Shown here piece after piece: positions 37,140 to 44,714 of a stretch of DNA of 64,000 bases. Source of the DNA: Xanthomonas vasicola (GTDB lineage Bacteria; Pseudomonadota; Gammaproteobacteria; Xanthomonadales; Xanthomonadaceae); contig NZ_JSBW02000037.1 in assembly GCF_000772705.2 (NCBI RefSeq), positions 1-64,000 of the forward strand, given 5' to 3'. Every line of letters starts with the position of its first letter. Within the stretch, counting starts at the first letter, position 1. The translations under genes and the position numbers were made by a program. The notes under the pieces were generated by a model that was not told the DNA's origin, searched no databases, and saw only the letters and a program-made list of their open reading frames with translations.

Positions 37140-38752
37140 GCGCCCGCTCCAAGATCGGCGGTGCTCCATTGCCCATCAACCAGACGCTGCACACCACCCG
37201 GATTGCGCTGGCGCAATTCGGCGGGCAACAGCGCATCGGGCACCGCGTCGTAACTGTGCAAGGCGGCAAAACGGCGGATGGCGCCGGGCATGCCCACCGC
37301 AGTGAATCCCGGATGCCCGGTGCTCGGAAACGGGCCGCCATGATTCTGCGCTGCGCTCACCGCCACGCCGGTCGGCATCTTGCTGTTGATCAAGCGCCCT
37401 ACACGCGCGCGCAGCACCGGGGCGATGGCCTGCCAAGCCGCATCGTCGGTGCCGTCGGCGGCGCGGTACAGCGTACCGGTGAGATTGCCTTCGAACGCAG
37501 CAGCAACCTGGGCCATTTGCGCCACATCGGCTGCGCGCACCAACAGGCTCACCGGGCCGAAGGCTTCGGCCTGCAGCGCATGCGGCTTGGCAATGAAGGC
37601 CTGCGCACCCACGCTCAACAAGGTGGGTGCATAGCGGTAGCCATCCTCGCCGGTGTGACCGCCGGCCAGCATGCTGGCACCGGCAGCACGCAGGTCCGCC
37701 ACGCCACGTTGCACACCGTGGACGCCGGAGGCGGAGAACAGCACCATCGGCATGGCCGCTTCGAAATGCGCCTTGGTGGCTGCCACGAATGCATCGCCCG
37801 CCGCACCGTGCGGCACAACCACCACGCCGGGATTGGTGCAGAACTGGCCGCTGCCAAGCGTGCAGGATGCGAAGAATTCCTGCGCAAGCGCATCGCCGCG
37901 TTCGGCCAGCGCGCCGGGCAACAGGAACACCGGGTTGACGCTGGACAGCTCGGCATAGAACGGCACGCCCGCTGCGTCTGCGGCTGCCTTCAGCGCCAGC
38001 CCACCGGCACGGCTGCCGGTAAAGCCAATCGCGCCCAGTCGCGCATCACCTGCTAAACGCACACCGATGGCATTGTCGAAGTGATACAGCAGCTGCACGG
38101 CCGCCGCAGGAAGACCGGCCGCGACCAGCGCCTGATGCGCCAGCTGCGCCATGCGCTGGCTGGTGGCCGGATGCAGCGGATGCGCCTTGGCGATGACCGG
38201 GTTGCGCGCGGCAATCGCCGAGGCGAAGTCGCTGCCGGCAATTGCATTGAACGCGAACGGGAAATTGTTTGGGCCAAATACCAACACCGGCTTGCCCAGC
38301 GGCGCCAGGTGCGAACGCAGATCTGCCGCGCTGTCGATGATGGGCTGGGTCCAGCTGTAACTACGTACCGCGTTTGCGGCCTGACGTAATTGCCCGCTGG
38401 TGCGCGGCAGTTCGTTGCCGCGCAGGCGGGTGGGCGCCGGCAACGCCGTCTCGGCATGCGCCAGTGCAACCAAGGTGTCGGCATCGGCATCCAGTGCGTC
38501 AGCGTAGCGGTCCAGAAAGGCCGCGATGCGCTCGACCGGCGCGGCCGCGAGTTCCGCTGTCACTGCCTGCGCCGCAACGACGGCCGCTTCCACATCGTCC
38601 GCACCACTGATCGGAAAATGCGGCCCGATCGGCTCACCGGTGGCCGGGTTGGCGGCGCGGAAGCGGCCGGTGGGGGCACGGCTGGGTTGCCATTGGCCAC
38701 CCAGCAGAATCTCTGCTTTGGTCGCGGGAGTGGAGTGGTTCGTGTCGTTCAT
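37136..38752 (-). CDS. 2-oxoglutarate semialdehyde dehydrogenase
   Basis: The protein is 538 aa. ATG at 38752 follows GAAGGTGCCGCA. Aldehyde dehydrogenase features are FGPNNFPFAFNAIAGSDF, GFTGSRAGGLALKAAADAAG (cofactor loop), AELSSVNPVFLLPGAL (general-base Glu) and LGSGQFCTNPGVVVV (catalytic Cys). This sequence type, with GPNNFPFAF and QFCTNPG, is the ketoglutarate-semialdehyde branch. It catalyses the last step of trans-4-hydroxyproline degradation, giving 2-oxoglutarate. It lies downstream of the deaminase gene after a 210-nt gap with a hairpin, and is coupled to the M24 peptidase. Confidence 0.9.
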   Translation of the reverse strand: MNDTNHSTPATKAEILLGGQWQPSRAPTGRFRAANPATGEPIGPHFPISGADDVEAAVVAAQAVTAELAAAPVERIAAFLDRYADALDADADTLVALAHAETALPAPTRLRGNELPRTSGQLRQAANAVRSYSWTQPIIDSAADLRSHLAPLGKPVLVFGPNNFPFAFNAIAGSDFASAIAARNPVIAKAHPLHPATSQRMAQLAHQALVAAGLPAAAVQLLYHFDNAIGVRLAGDARLGAIGFTGSRAGGLALKAAADAAGVPFYAELSSVNPVFLLPGALAERGDALAQEFFASCTLGSGQFCTNPGVVVVPHGAAGDAFVAATKAHFEAAMPMVLFSASGVHGVQRGVADLRAAGASMLAGGHTGEDGYRYAPTLLSVGAQAFIAKPHALQAEAFGPVSLLVRAADVAQMAQVAAAFEGNLTGTLYRAADGTDDAAWQAIAPVLRARVGRLINSKMPTGVAVSAAQNHGGPFPSTGHPGFTAVGMPGAIRRFAALHSYDAVPDALLPAELRQRNPGGVQRLVDGQWSTADLGAGA

Positions 38753-38865
38753 TGCGGCACCTTCGATGACAGGGATGCAGGGCCTGCGCACTGTGCGCCA
38801 GCGGCCGACCAAAAAGGTGATACGGATGCAGCACTGGGTGCCACATCCGCAGCGGCGGACGCATC

Positions 38866-38894
38866 GCACCACGCATAGGTACGGCGCGTGGTGC
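38866..38894 (-). repeat. intercistronic hairpin
   Basis: GCACCACGC and GCGTGGTGC form a perfect 9-bp stem with an 11-nt loop. No T-run follows on the minus strand, so it is more likely an mRNA processing or stability element than a terminator. It sits in the 210-nt gap between the deaminase and the dehydrogenase genes. Confidence 0.55.
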
Positions 38895-38962
38895 GAATCG
38901 GCACAGGCCGCATCCTGCGCTCACCCGCAGGCACAGCGTGCGATGACAGCGTCATTGCGCCA

Positions 38963-39871
38963 TCAAGACAACTTGGGCGCAGTGGCGATGGCATGGTCAA
39001 TCACCTTCAACGCAGCATCGCGCTCGGCGCCAGCCACCACCAGGCGCGGTGCACGCACCTGCTCGCTGCCCATGCCTACTTTTGCCTGCACCAATTTGAT
39101 CAGCTGCACGAAGGTGGGCACGGTATCCAGACGCAGCAGCGGCAGGAACCAGTGGTAAAGCTCCTTGGCCGCCGGGTAACCGCCATCGCGGGCGAGTTCG
39201 AACAGGCGTACCGATTCTTTTGGATACGCATTGACCAGGCCGGCAATCCAGCCCTTGGCGCCCATGCTCAGACCCTCGACGATGGCATCGTCCATGCCGA
39301 CCAGCAGCGCCAGGCGATCGCCCAGCAATTCCTGCAGCGCGGCGAAACGGCGCACGTCGCCGGAGGACTCCTTCACTGCCTGCAGGTTCGGGAATTCGGC
39401 AGCCAGCTCGGCGATCTGCGCCGGGCCGAAATCGGTCTTGTAGGCGACCGGATTGTTGTACAGGATCACCGGCAGATCGGTTGCGGCGATCACCGCGCGC
39501 ACATGCGCGCCCATCTCGCGCCAATCGGTGGAATACACGTACGGCGGCAGCACCATCAAGCCGCCGCAGCCGATGTCCTTGGCCGCTTTGGCTAGCGCGA
39601 CTGCTTCTCCGGTGGCAAGGCTGGCGATACCCGGCACCACCGGCACGCGGCCGTTCAAGGCGGTCACCAGCGTGCGCAGGATCGCCAGCTTGTCTTCCAC
39701 GCTCAAGGTGGCCGCTTCGCCCAACGAGCCCAGCGGCACGATTGCGGTGCAACCGGCATCCACCAACTGGTTGGCGTGCTTGCCGAGGAAGTCGTGGTCG
39801 ATGTCGCCGTTAGCGGTGAACGGGGTGGTGATGGCTGGCAACACGCCGTGCCAGAACGCAGCAATGCTCAT
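38963..39871 (-). CDS. DHDPS-family 1-pyrroline-4-hydroxy-2-carboxylate deaminase
   Basis: The protein is 302 aa. ATG 39871 overlaps the preceding stop as ATGA. It is a (beta/alpha)8 dihydrodipicolinate synthase/N-acetylneuraminate lyase member: ITTPFTANGDIDHD, PLGSLGEAATLS, LYNNPVAY (Tyr138) and LQAVKESSGD (Schiff-base Lys167). In hydroxyproline operons this paralogue deaminates 1-pyrroline-4-hydroxy-2-carboxylate to 2-oxoglutarate semialdehyde. Placement between the D-hydroxyproline dehydrogenase subunits and the semialdehyde dehydrogenase supports this over true DapA. Confidence 0.9.
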   Translation of the reverse strand: MSIAAFWHGVLPAITTPFTANGDIDHDFLGKHANQLVDAGCTAIVPLGSLGEAATLSVEDKLAILRTLVTALNGRVPVVPGIASLATGEAVALAKAAKDIGCGGLMVLPPYVYSTDWREMGAHVRAVIAATDLPVILYNNPVAYKTDFGPAQIAELAAEFPNLQAVKESSGDVRRFAALQELLGDRLALLVGMDDAIVEGLSMGAKGWIAGLVNAYPKESVRLFELARDGGYPAAKELYHWFLPLLRLDTVPTFVQLIKLVQAKVGMGSEQVRAPRLVVAGAERDAALKVIDHAIATAPKLS

Positions 39872-41181
39872 GGATGATTCCCTTGCGAGTCGGAAGTGAA
39901 CGAGTCGGCCAGCGCCGCGAGGCGGACCGGGAACAACGGCGGCCGGCGGCCGGCGTCGGTGGAAAGATCGGGCGGGCAACGGCCCAGTTCGGCCAGCGCA
40001 GTCCCGCAGATGCGACCCTGGCAGGCGCCCATGCCGCAGCGCGACGCGAGCTTGGCATCGCGTGCATCGTTGAAGCTGTCCAGCGCGCCCAGCGGCACGT
40101 CTTCGCAGCGGCAGATCAGCGTGTCCGGTTGTGCCAGCGTGCGGATGCGTGGATCCAGCGCGAATTGCTGCTGCAGCAGATCGGCAAACGCACGCGCCGC
40201 ATGACGCCTTGGTTGCAGGCGCAGCGCAGCGTCCGGGGCATCGGCGGCCATATACCCGGCCATCGCACCTTCAATCAATGCGCAATCGCGCCCGCCGATG
40301 CCGCAGGCTTCGCCGGCGGCAAATATCTGGGTGACGCTGGTACGCAGCAACGCATCTACCTGCACCTGCTGGTGCGCGCCGTATGCCTGCAGCTGGCAAC
40401 CCAGCAATTGCGCAAGCTCGGTGTTGGGCACCAGGCCATAGCCCACCGCCAATTGATCGCAGGCAACACGCGTGCGGCCGGTGGGCCCTTCGAGTTCGAC
40501 TTCGCGCAGCTGCGTGTCGCCATGCGCGGCAACCACAACGCTGCCGGCGCGATACGCCACTGCATGCAGCTGCAGGCGCAACGCCGCGGCCTGCGCGGCT
40601 TTACTCGGCCAGCGCCACAATTGCAGCGCGAACTTGCGCAACGCCGCTGCCGAGGTTTGTTCGTGGATGCCGAGCACCTGCGCGCCATGCCGTTGCAACG
40701 TGGCCGCACTGGCCAACAGCAAGGGGCCGCTCCCAGCCACCAGCACACGCTTGCCGGCAAGCGGCCAACCCTGCTTGGCCAGCGCCTGCGCCGCGCCGGC
40801 ACCGGTGACGCCGGGCAGAGTCCAGCCTGGAAACGGCAGCAGCAATTCGCGCGCACCGGTGGCCAGCACCAACGCGGCGTAGTGCAGTTGCAGCGTGCCG
40901 TCCGGGCCATCGGCCAATAGCCAGCCCGGTTGCGCCAGCAAAATTTGCGTGCGCGTCAGCACCGTAATTGCTGCATTGCCCGCCACTTGCTGCAGCAGTG
41001 CGCGCGCATCGGCCGGCGCGCCATGGTGCATGTCGCGGCGCCATACCTGCCCGCCAGCACGCGGCTGCATGTCCACCACGCCCACGCGCACGCCTTGGCT
41101 GGCCGCCGCCTGCGCCGCCGCCAGCCCGGCGGGGCCGGCGCCGATCACCAACACGTCGAAATGCAGCACACGCTCAGCCAC
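39868..41181 (-). CDS. FAD/NAD(P)-binding oxidoreductase, D-hydroxyproline dehydrogenase subunit (HcnB-like)
   Basis: From the proposed GTG start (41181) the protein is 437 aa; it overlaps the ferredoxin-like gene by 8 nt. ATG 41202 is an alternative but would lie deeper in that gene. FDVLVIGAGPAGLAAAQAAA is the FAD Rossmann motif, GKRVLVAGSGPLLLASAATL a second dinucleotide site, and GIGGRDCALIEGAMAGYMAA the end of the FAD domain. The C-terminal part has CRCEDVPLGALDSFNDARD and CGMGACQGRICG, a cysteine cluster of the BFD-like [2Fe-2S] type. It is expected to pair with the flanking small 2Fe-2S and FAD proteins to oxidise cis-4-hydroxy-D-proline. Confidence 0.82.
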   Translation of the reverse strand: MAERVLHFDVLVIGAGPAGLAAAQAAASQGVRVGVVDMQPRAGGQVWRRDMHHGAPADARALLQQVAGNAAITVLTRTQILLAQPGWLLADGPDGTLQLHYAALVLATGARELLLPFPGWTLPGVTGAGAAQALAKQGWPLAGKRVLVAGSGPLLLASAATLQRHGAQVLGIHEQTSAAALRKFALQLWRWPSKAAQAAALRLQLHAVAYRAGSVVVAAHGDTQLREVELEGPTGRTRVACDQLAVGYGLVPNTELAQLLGCQLQAYGAHQQVQVDALLRTSVTQIFAAGEACGIGGRDCALIEGAMAGYMAADAPDAALRLQPRRHAARAFADLLQQQFALDPRIRTLAQPDTLICRCEDVPLGALDSFNDARDAKLASRCGMGACQGRICGTALAELGRCPPDLSTDAGRRPPLFPVRLAALADSFTSDSQGNHP

Positions 41182-41419
41182 CGGTTCGCACCTGCATGCC
41201 ATCGCGCGCATCCACCAGGCACGCGCGTTGCTGACCGACGCCATCAATGCGCACGCGACATTCGAAACACACGCCCATGCCGCATAACGGCGCGCGCGGT
41301 TGCCCGCCGCTGGATTCGCGGAACCGCAGCGTAGCCTGCGCCACGGCAGCCGCCACGCTGGCACCGGCCGGCACGTCGACCAACTGCGCATCCACATGCA
41401 GACGCACGGTCGCGCTCAT
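41174..41419 (-). CDS. small [2Fe-2S] protein, D-hydroxyproline dehydrogenase subunit (HcnA-like)
   Basis: The protein is 81 aa and starts at ATG 41419, overlapping the upstream stop as ATGA. PLCGMGVCFECRVRIDG and a later QRACLV give the C-x4-C-x2-C-x(n)-C pattern of a plant-ferredoxin-like cluster. It carries electrons between the two FAD subunits encoded on either side. Confidence 0.88.
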   Translation of the reverse strand: MSATVRLHVDAQLVDVPAGASVAAAVAQATLRFRESSGGQPRAPLCGMGVCFECRVRIDGVGQQRACLVDARDGMQVRTGG

Positions 41420-42693
41420 GCGGGCGCACCTTGCACGGCACGCGCCGGTGCATACGGCGCCGGGTCGATGGCCGGGGTCCGCCCGAGCAGACTATCCACG
41501 ATCACCCGTGCGCTCCCCAGCGCCGTGGTGACCCCTAGCCCCTCGTGGCCTGCGGCCACCCACACATCGCGCCGGCCGGGCACAGCCCCTAAATACGGGC
41601 GCCCGTCCGGCGTGGCGGGACGCAACCCGGTCCACACGCGGATCGCCTGCAACTCGCGCAGCACCGGCAAATACGCGAACGCGCGTTGCAACATCTGCTG
41701 CAGCACCGGCATCGACAGTGCACGATCGTGCTCGCCGAACTGGCGCGACGAGCCGATCAGAATCTGCCCGGTTGGCCGCGGCTGCACATTGAAGGCCACG
41801 CTGGTGTCGTCGGCACCATGCGCCGAATCGGCGTAACCGAGTTCCAGTAGCTGATGCTGAATCAACCCCGGGTGCCGGTCGGTGATGACTAAGTGGCCTT
41901 TGCGCGGGCGCAATGCCAGCTCAGGCAGCAACTGCGGCAAGGCCACACCGCTGGCGACCAACACCGGGCCCGAGAGCACCTGCCCATCGTCCAGGCGCAC
42001 CGCATGCGCCTGCAACTGCGCCACGCGACGTCCGGCAAACAGCCGGGCGCCGGACCTACAGGCCAAACTCACCAAATGGCGCGCCACCCGCGGCGGATAC
42101 ACCACAGCTTCATCAGGCACGCGCATGCCGCCAGCCAAGCCGAGTACCAACTGTGGTTCCAGCGCATACAGCTGCGCTGCATCGATCGCTTCGGCATGCA
42201 GGCCGGCCGTTGCCAGGCGCGCGATCTTGGCCGGCACCGCCGCCAATTCGCGCGCGTCGCGGGCCACCCACAGCGTGCCGCAGCGGCTGAATTCGGCTTC
42301 GCTCAGCGTGGCGAAGCGCTCCCACAACCGCAGCGAATACGCCGACAACGCCAGCTCGGCCGGGTCGTCGTCCATCGCCACTAGGTGCCCCATCGCCGCT
42401 GCGGTGGAGCCGCCGCCGATCGGTCCCGGCTCGACGATCGCCACGCGCAATCCCTCGCCCGCCGCGGCTTCGGCGCAGGCGGCGCCCACGATGCCGGCGC
42501 CGATCACGATCAGGTCGTAACTGCGCCGCGTGGAAGCGGCAGACGTTGCCGAAACGGATTCGCAGTCGCCGCCCAGTCCAGGTGCCGATGTCGACGCAGA
42601 CAGCGCCGCAGACGTCTCCGCTATTGCAGCAGACACCGCATCGGCCGACGACGTGGCCGACGCAACCACCGGCGCGGGCCGCACGACATCCAT
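41416..42693 (-). CDS. DAO-family FAD oxidoreductase, D-hydroxyproline dehydrogenase catalytic subunit, with odd N-terminal extension
   Basis: The protein is 425 aa from ATG 42693, which shares one base with the epimerase stop (TGATG). The Rossmann motif YDLIVIGAGIVGAACAEAAA begins only near residue 59. The 58 residues before it are Ala/Ser/Val-rich (SADAVSAAIAETSAALSAST), low-complexity and not expected in this family. RKGHLVITDRHP, GQILIGSSRQFGEHDR, VWTGLRPATPDGRPYLG and VAAGHEGLGVTTALGSARV are classic DAO/sarcosine-oxidase-like C-terminal motifs. It should oxidise cis-4-hydroxy-D-proline to 1-pyrroline-4-hydroxy-2-carboxylate. Confidence 0.88.
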   Translation of the reverse strand: MDVVRPAPVVASATSSADAVSAAIAETSAALSASTSAPGLGGDCESVSATSAASTRRSYDLIVIGAGIVGAACAEAAAGEGLRVAIVEPGPIGGGSTAAAMGHLVAMDDDPAELALSAYSLRLWERFATLSEAEFSRCGTLWVARDARELAAVPAKIARLATAGLHAEAIDAAQLYALEPQLVLGLAGGMRVPDEAVVYPPRVARHLVSLACRSGARLFAGRRVAQLQAHAVRLDDGQVLSGPVLVASGVALPQLLPELALRPRKGHLVITDRHPGLIQHQLLELGYADSAHGADDTSVAFNVQPRPTGQILIGSSRQFGEHDRALSMPVLQQMLQRAFAYLPVLRELQAIRVWTGLRPATPDGRPYLGAVPGRRDVWVAAGHEGLGVTTALGSARVIVDSLLGRTPAIDPAPYAPARAVQGAPA

Positions 42694-43631
42694 CAGGCCA
42701 CGATGCCCCAGGCGAACGGATCGGCCGGGTCGATCACCAATTGCGAGCGCGCAGTGATGAAGGCCTGCCCGCTGATGCGCGGCGCAATGCCGCGCCCGCT
42801 CACGCGATAACTGCCTTCGAAGGCGCTGCCCAGAATCCCCTGCTGCACCCAGCGCTCGCCTTCGGCCAGCTTGCCGTCGGCCGCCAGACACGCCAGCTTG
42901 GCGCTGGTGCCGGTACCGCACGGCGAGCGGTCGTAGGCCAAGCCAGGGCACAGCACGAAATTGCGCGCCACACCGCTGCCATCGGGCGCGGCGCTATTGA
43001 CTTCGATATGGTCGATCTCGCCACCGGCTTCGCCCGTGATACCGGCCGCTTCCAGGGCCAGCCGAATCGCTTCGGTGTAGGTAGTCAACTCGCGTTGATG
43101 CGCCAGATCCAGTGCACATGGCGCCTGCTCGGTGATGAAGAACCAGTTGCCGCCCCAGGCCACGTCGCCACGCACCTGACCATGCCCCGGCACCTCGACC
43201 TCCACGCCGCTGGCAAAGCGATAGCTCTCGACATTGTCCACCGACACCGTGCCGTCGTCGGCCAGCTCCACGCCCACCGTGCCCACCGGCGTCTCGATCC
43301 GGTGCTGGCCCGGCGCGATGCGCCCCAGTTCGGCAAGCGTGCGTACCACGCCGATGGTGCCGTGCCCGCACATGCCCAGGTAGCCCACGTTATTGAAGAA
43401 GATCGCCCCGGTGCAGGCACCCGGCTCGCGCGGCGGCAGCAACAGGGCGCCCACCATGGTGTCCGACCCACGCGGTTCGCAGGCGATGGCGCTGCGCCAC
43501 TGGTCGAACTCGCTGCGGAAACGCTCGCGGCATTGCGCCAGGTCGCCATCGCCCAGATCGGGGAAACCGGAGAGGACCACGCGGGTGGGCTCGCCGGCCG
43601 TATGGGAGTCGATGACGTCGATGGTGTGCAT
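42693..43631 (-). CDS. 4-hydroxyproline 2-epimerase (proline racemase family)
   Basis: The protein is 312 aa. ATG 43631 follows GGGAG. Both catalytic cysteines are present: YLGMCGHGTIG (Cys88) and YDRSPCGTGTSAKLA (Cys238). This separates it from the trans-3-hydroxyproline dehydratases, which carry Thr. DSHTAGEPTRVV is the N-terminal signature. It converts trans-4-hydroxy-L-proline to cis-4-hydroxy-D-proline, the entry step, and is the first gene of the train, divergent from the AraC-type regulator. Equivalent to lhpA in Pseudomonas nomenclature. Confidence 0.93.
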   Translation of the reverse strand: MHTIDVIDSHTAGEPTRVVLSGFPDLGDGDLAQCRERFRSEFDQWRSAIACEPRGSDTMVGALLLPPREPGACTGAIFFNNVGYLGMCGHGTIGVVRTLAELGRIAPGQHRIETPVGTVGVELADDGTVSVDNVESYRFASGVEVEVPGHGQVRGDVAWGGNWFFITEQAPCALDLAHQRELTTYTEAIRLALEAAGITGEAGGEIDHIEVNSAAPDGSGVARNFVLCPGLAYDRSPCGTGTSAKLACLAADGKLAEGERWVQQGILGSAFEGSYRVSGRGIAPRISGQAFITARSQLVIDPADPFAWGIVA

Positions 43632-43753
43632 GGCTCATGCTCCCACTGCCAGCCTGCGGACGACTAGCGCCCAATGCGAAGTGAAAATGCGGAAATCTGC
43701 ACAATCGCCAACCCCAATCACAGCCGCGCGTTTGCGCTAGGATCATTGCTGGG

Positions 43754-43769
43754 TTGCACATTCGTGCAA
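43754..43769. promoter_or_regulatory. perfect dyad TTGCACATTCGTGCAA, candidate operator
   Basis: TTGCAC-N4-GTGCAA lies in the 160-nt divergent region between the epimerase and the AraC-type regulator. A related TGCACAAT half site lies at about 43696-43703. Position and symmetry suggest a regulator binding site for hydroxyproline induction and autoregulation; the protein that binds is not known. Confidence 0.5.
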
Positions 43770-43791
43770 CCGTCTAATCGTGACCGCTACC

Positions 43792-44508
43792 ATGACCCTG
43801 ATGGATCTCAACCTACCCGCCCTGGAAATGCAGACGCTGTTCGACGCACTGCCGGATGTGGTGTTCTTCATCAAGGACAGTGAGGGCCGCTACACCCACT
43901 GCAACCTGACCCTGGTGCGCCGGCTGGGACGTAAGCTGCGCAGCGAGATCATCGGCCGTTCACCGCTGGAAGTCTTCCCCTTGCCGCTGGGCGGCAGCTA
44001 CATGATGCAGGACCGCCGCGTGCTGTGTGGCGAGCTCATCGACAACCAGCTCGAGGTGCATCTGTATCCCAATCGCCTGCCGGGCTGGTGCCTGACGTTC
44101 AAACGCCCGCTGTGCGAGGCCAATGAGGTGATCGGCGTGGTTGGTATCTCGCGCGATCTGGGCCAGCCCGATAGCCGTCACTCCGCTTACGAACGCTTGA
44201 GCCAGGTGATGGAACACATGCAGGCCAACTTCGGCGACAACCTGCGCGTGCAAAGCCTTGCAGACCTGGCCGGGCTGTCGGTGGCGCAGTTGGAACGCCA
44301 CTTCCGCCGCGTCTTTCAGGTCACCCCGCAGCAACTGTTGACCAAATTGCGTATCGAATCAGCGATGCGGCTGTTGTACGGCGACGACAGCATCGCCAGC
44401 ATCGGGCAACGCTGCGGCTTTGCCGACCAGAGCGCCTTTGCGCGTCAGTTCAAGGCCACCGTCGGCATGACGCCACGCGATTACCGTGCACTGAAAGGTC
44501 AGTTATAA
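43792..44508 (+). CDS. AraC-family transcriptional regulator with PAS sensor domain
   Basis: The protein is about 238 aa from ATG 43792 (GTG 43780 and ATG 43801 are alternatives; no clear SD). Residues about 10-120 form a PAS domain (FDALPDVVFFIKDSEGRYTHCN). Residues about 135-238 are the double helix-turn-helix of AraC: SLADLAGLSVAQLERHFRRV, then IGQRCGFADQSAFARQFKAT and GMTPRDYR. A PAS rather than cupin sensor is typical of regulators next to hydroxyproline operons (LhpR type). It is divergent from the epimerase and probably activates that operon when hydroxyproline or an intermediate binds. Confidence 0.88.
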   Translation: MTLMDLNLPALEMQTLFDALPDVVFFIKDSEGRYTHCNLTLVRRLGRKLRSEIIGRSPLEVFPLPLGGSYMMQDRRVLCGELIDNQLEVHLYPNRLPGWCLTFKRPLCEANEVIGVVGISRDLGQPDSRHSAYERLSQVMEHMQANFGDNLRVQSLADLAGLSVAQLERHFRRVFQVTPQQLLTKLRIESAMRLLYGDDSIASIGQRCGFADQSAFARQFKATVGMTPRDYRALKGQL

Positions 44509-44714
44509 GGACAGAAGTTCGCATTGACACATAGCCGGCACAAATGCCGAATTCGGCAGGATTTGCCTCGTGTTGGCGAGCGCAGCTGAGTCGCCACACA
44601 AGCGGCCGTCGCGGTACATGCGATGCGCTCACACAGCGTGTTGCGCTGAAGGGCGCGTCAAGGCGCCACAAGGCCCGGATGATAGAATTTCCGGTTTCCC
44701 CTACTGCGTTGCCA

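Noticed and set aside
38963..39871. Annotation as dapA (dihydrodipicolinate synthase)
   Set aside because: Operon context with epimerase, D-hydroxyproline dehydrogenase and semialdehyde dehydrogenase fits the hydroxyproline deaminase paralogue better.
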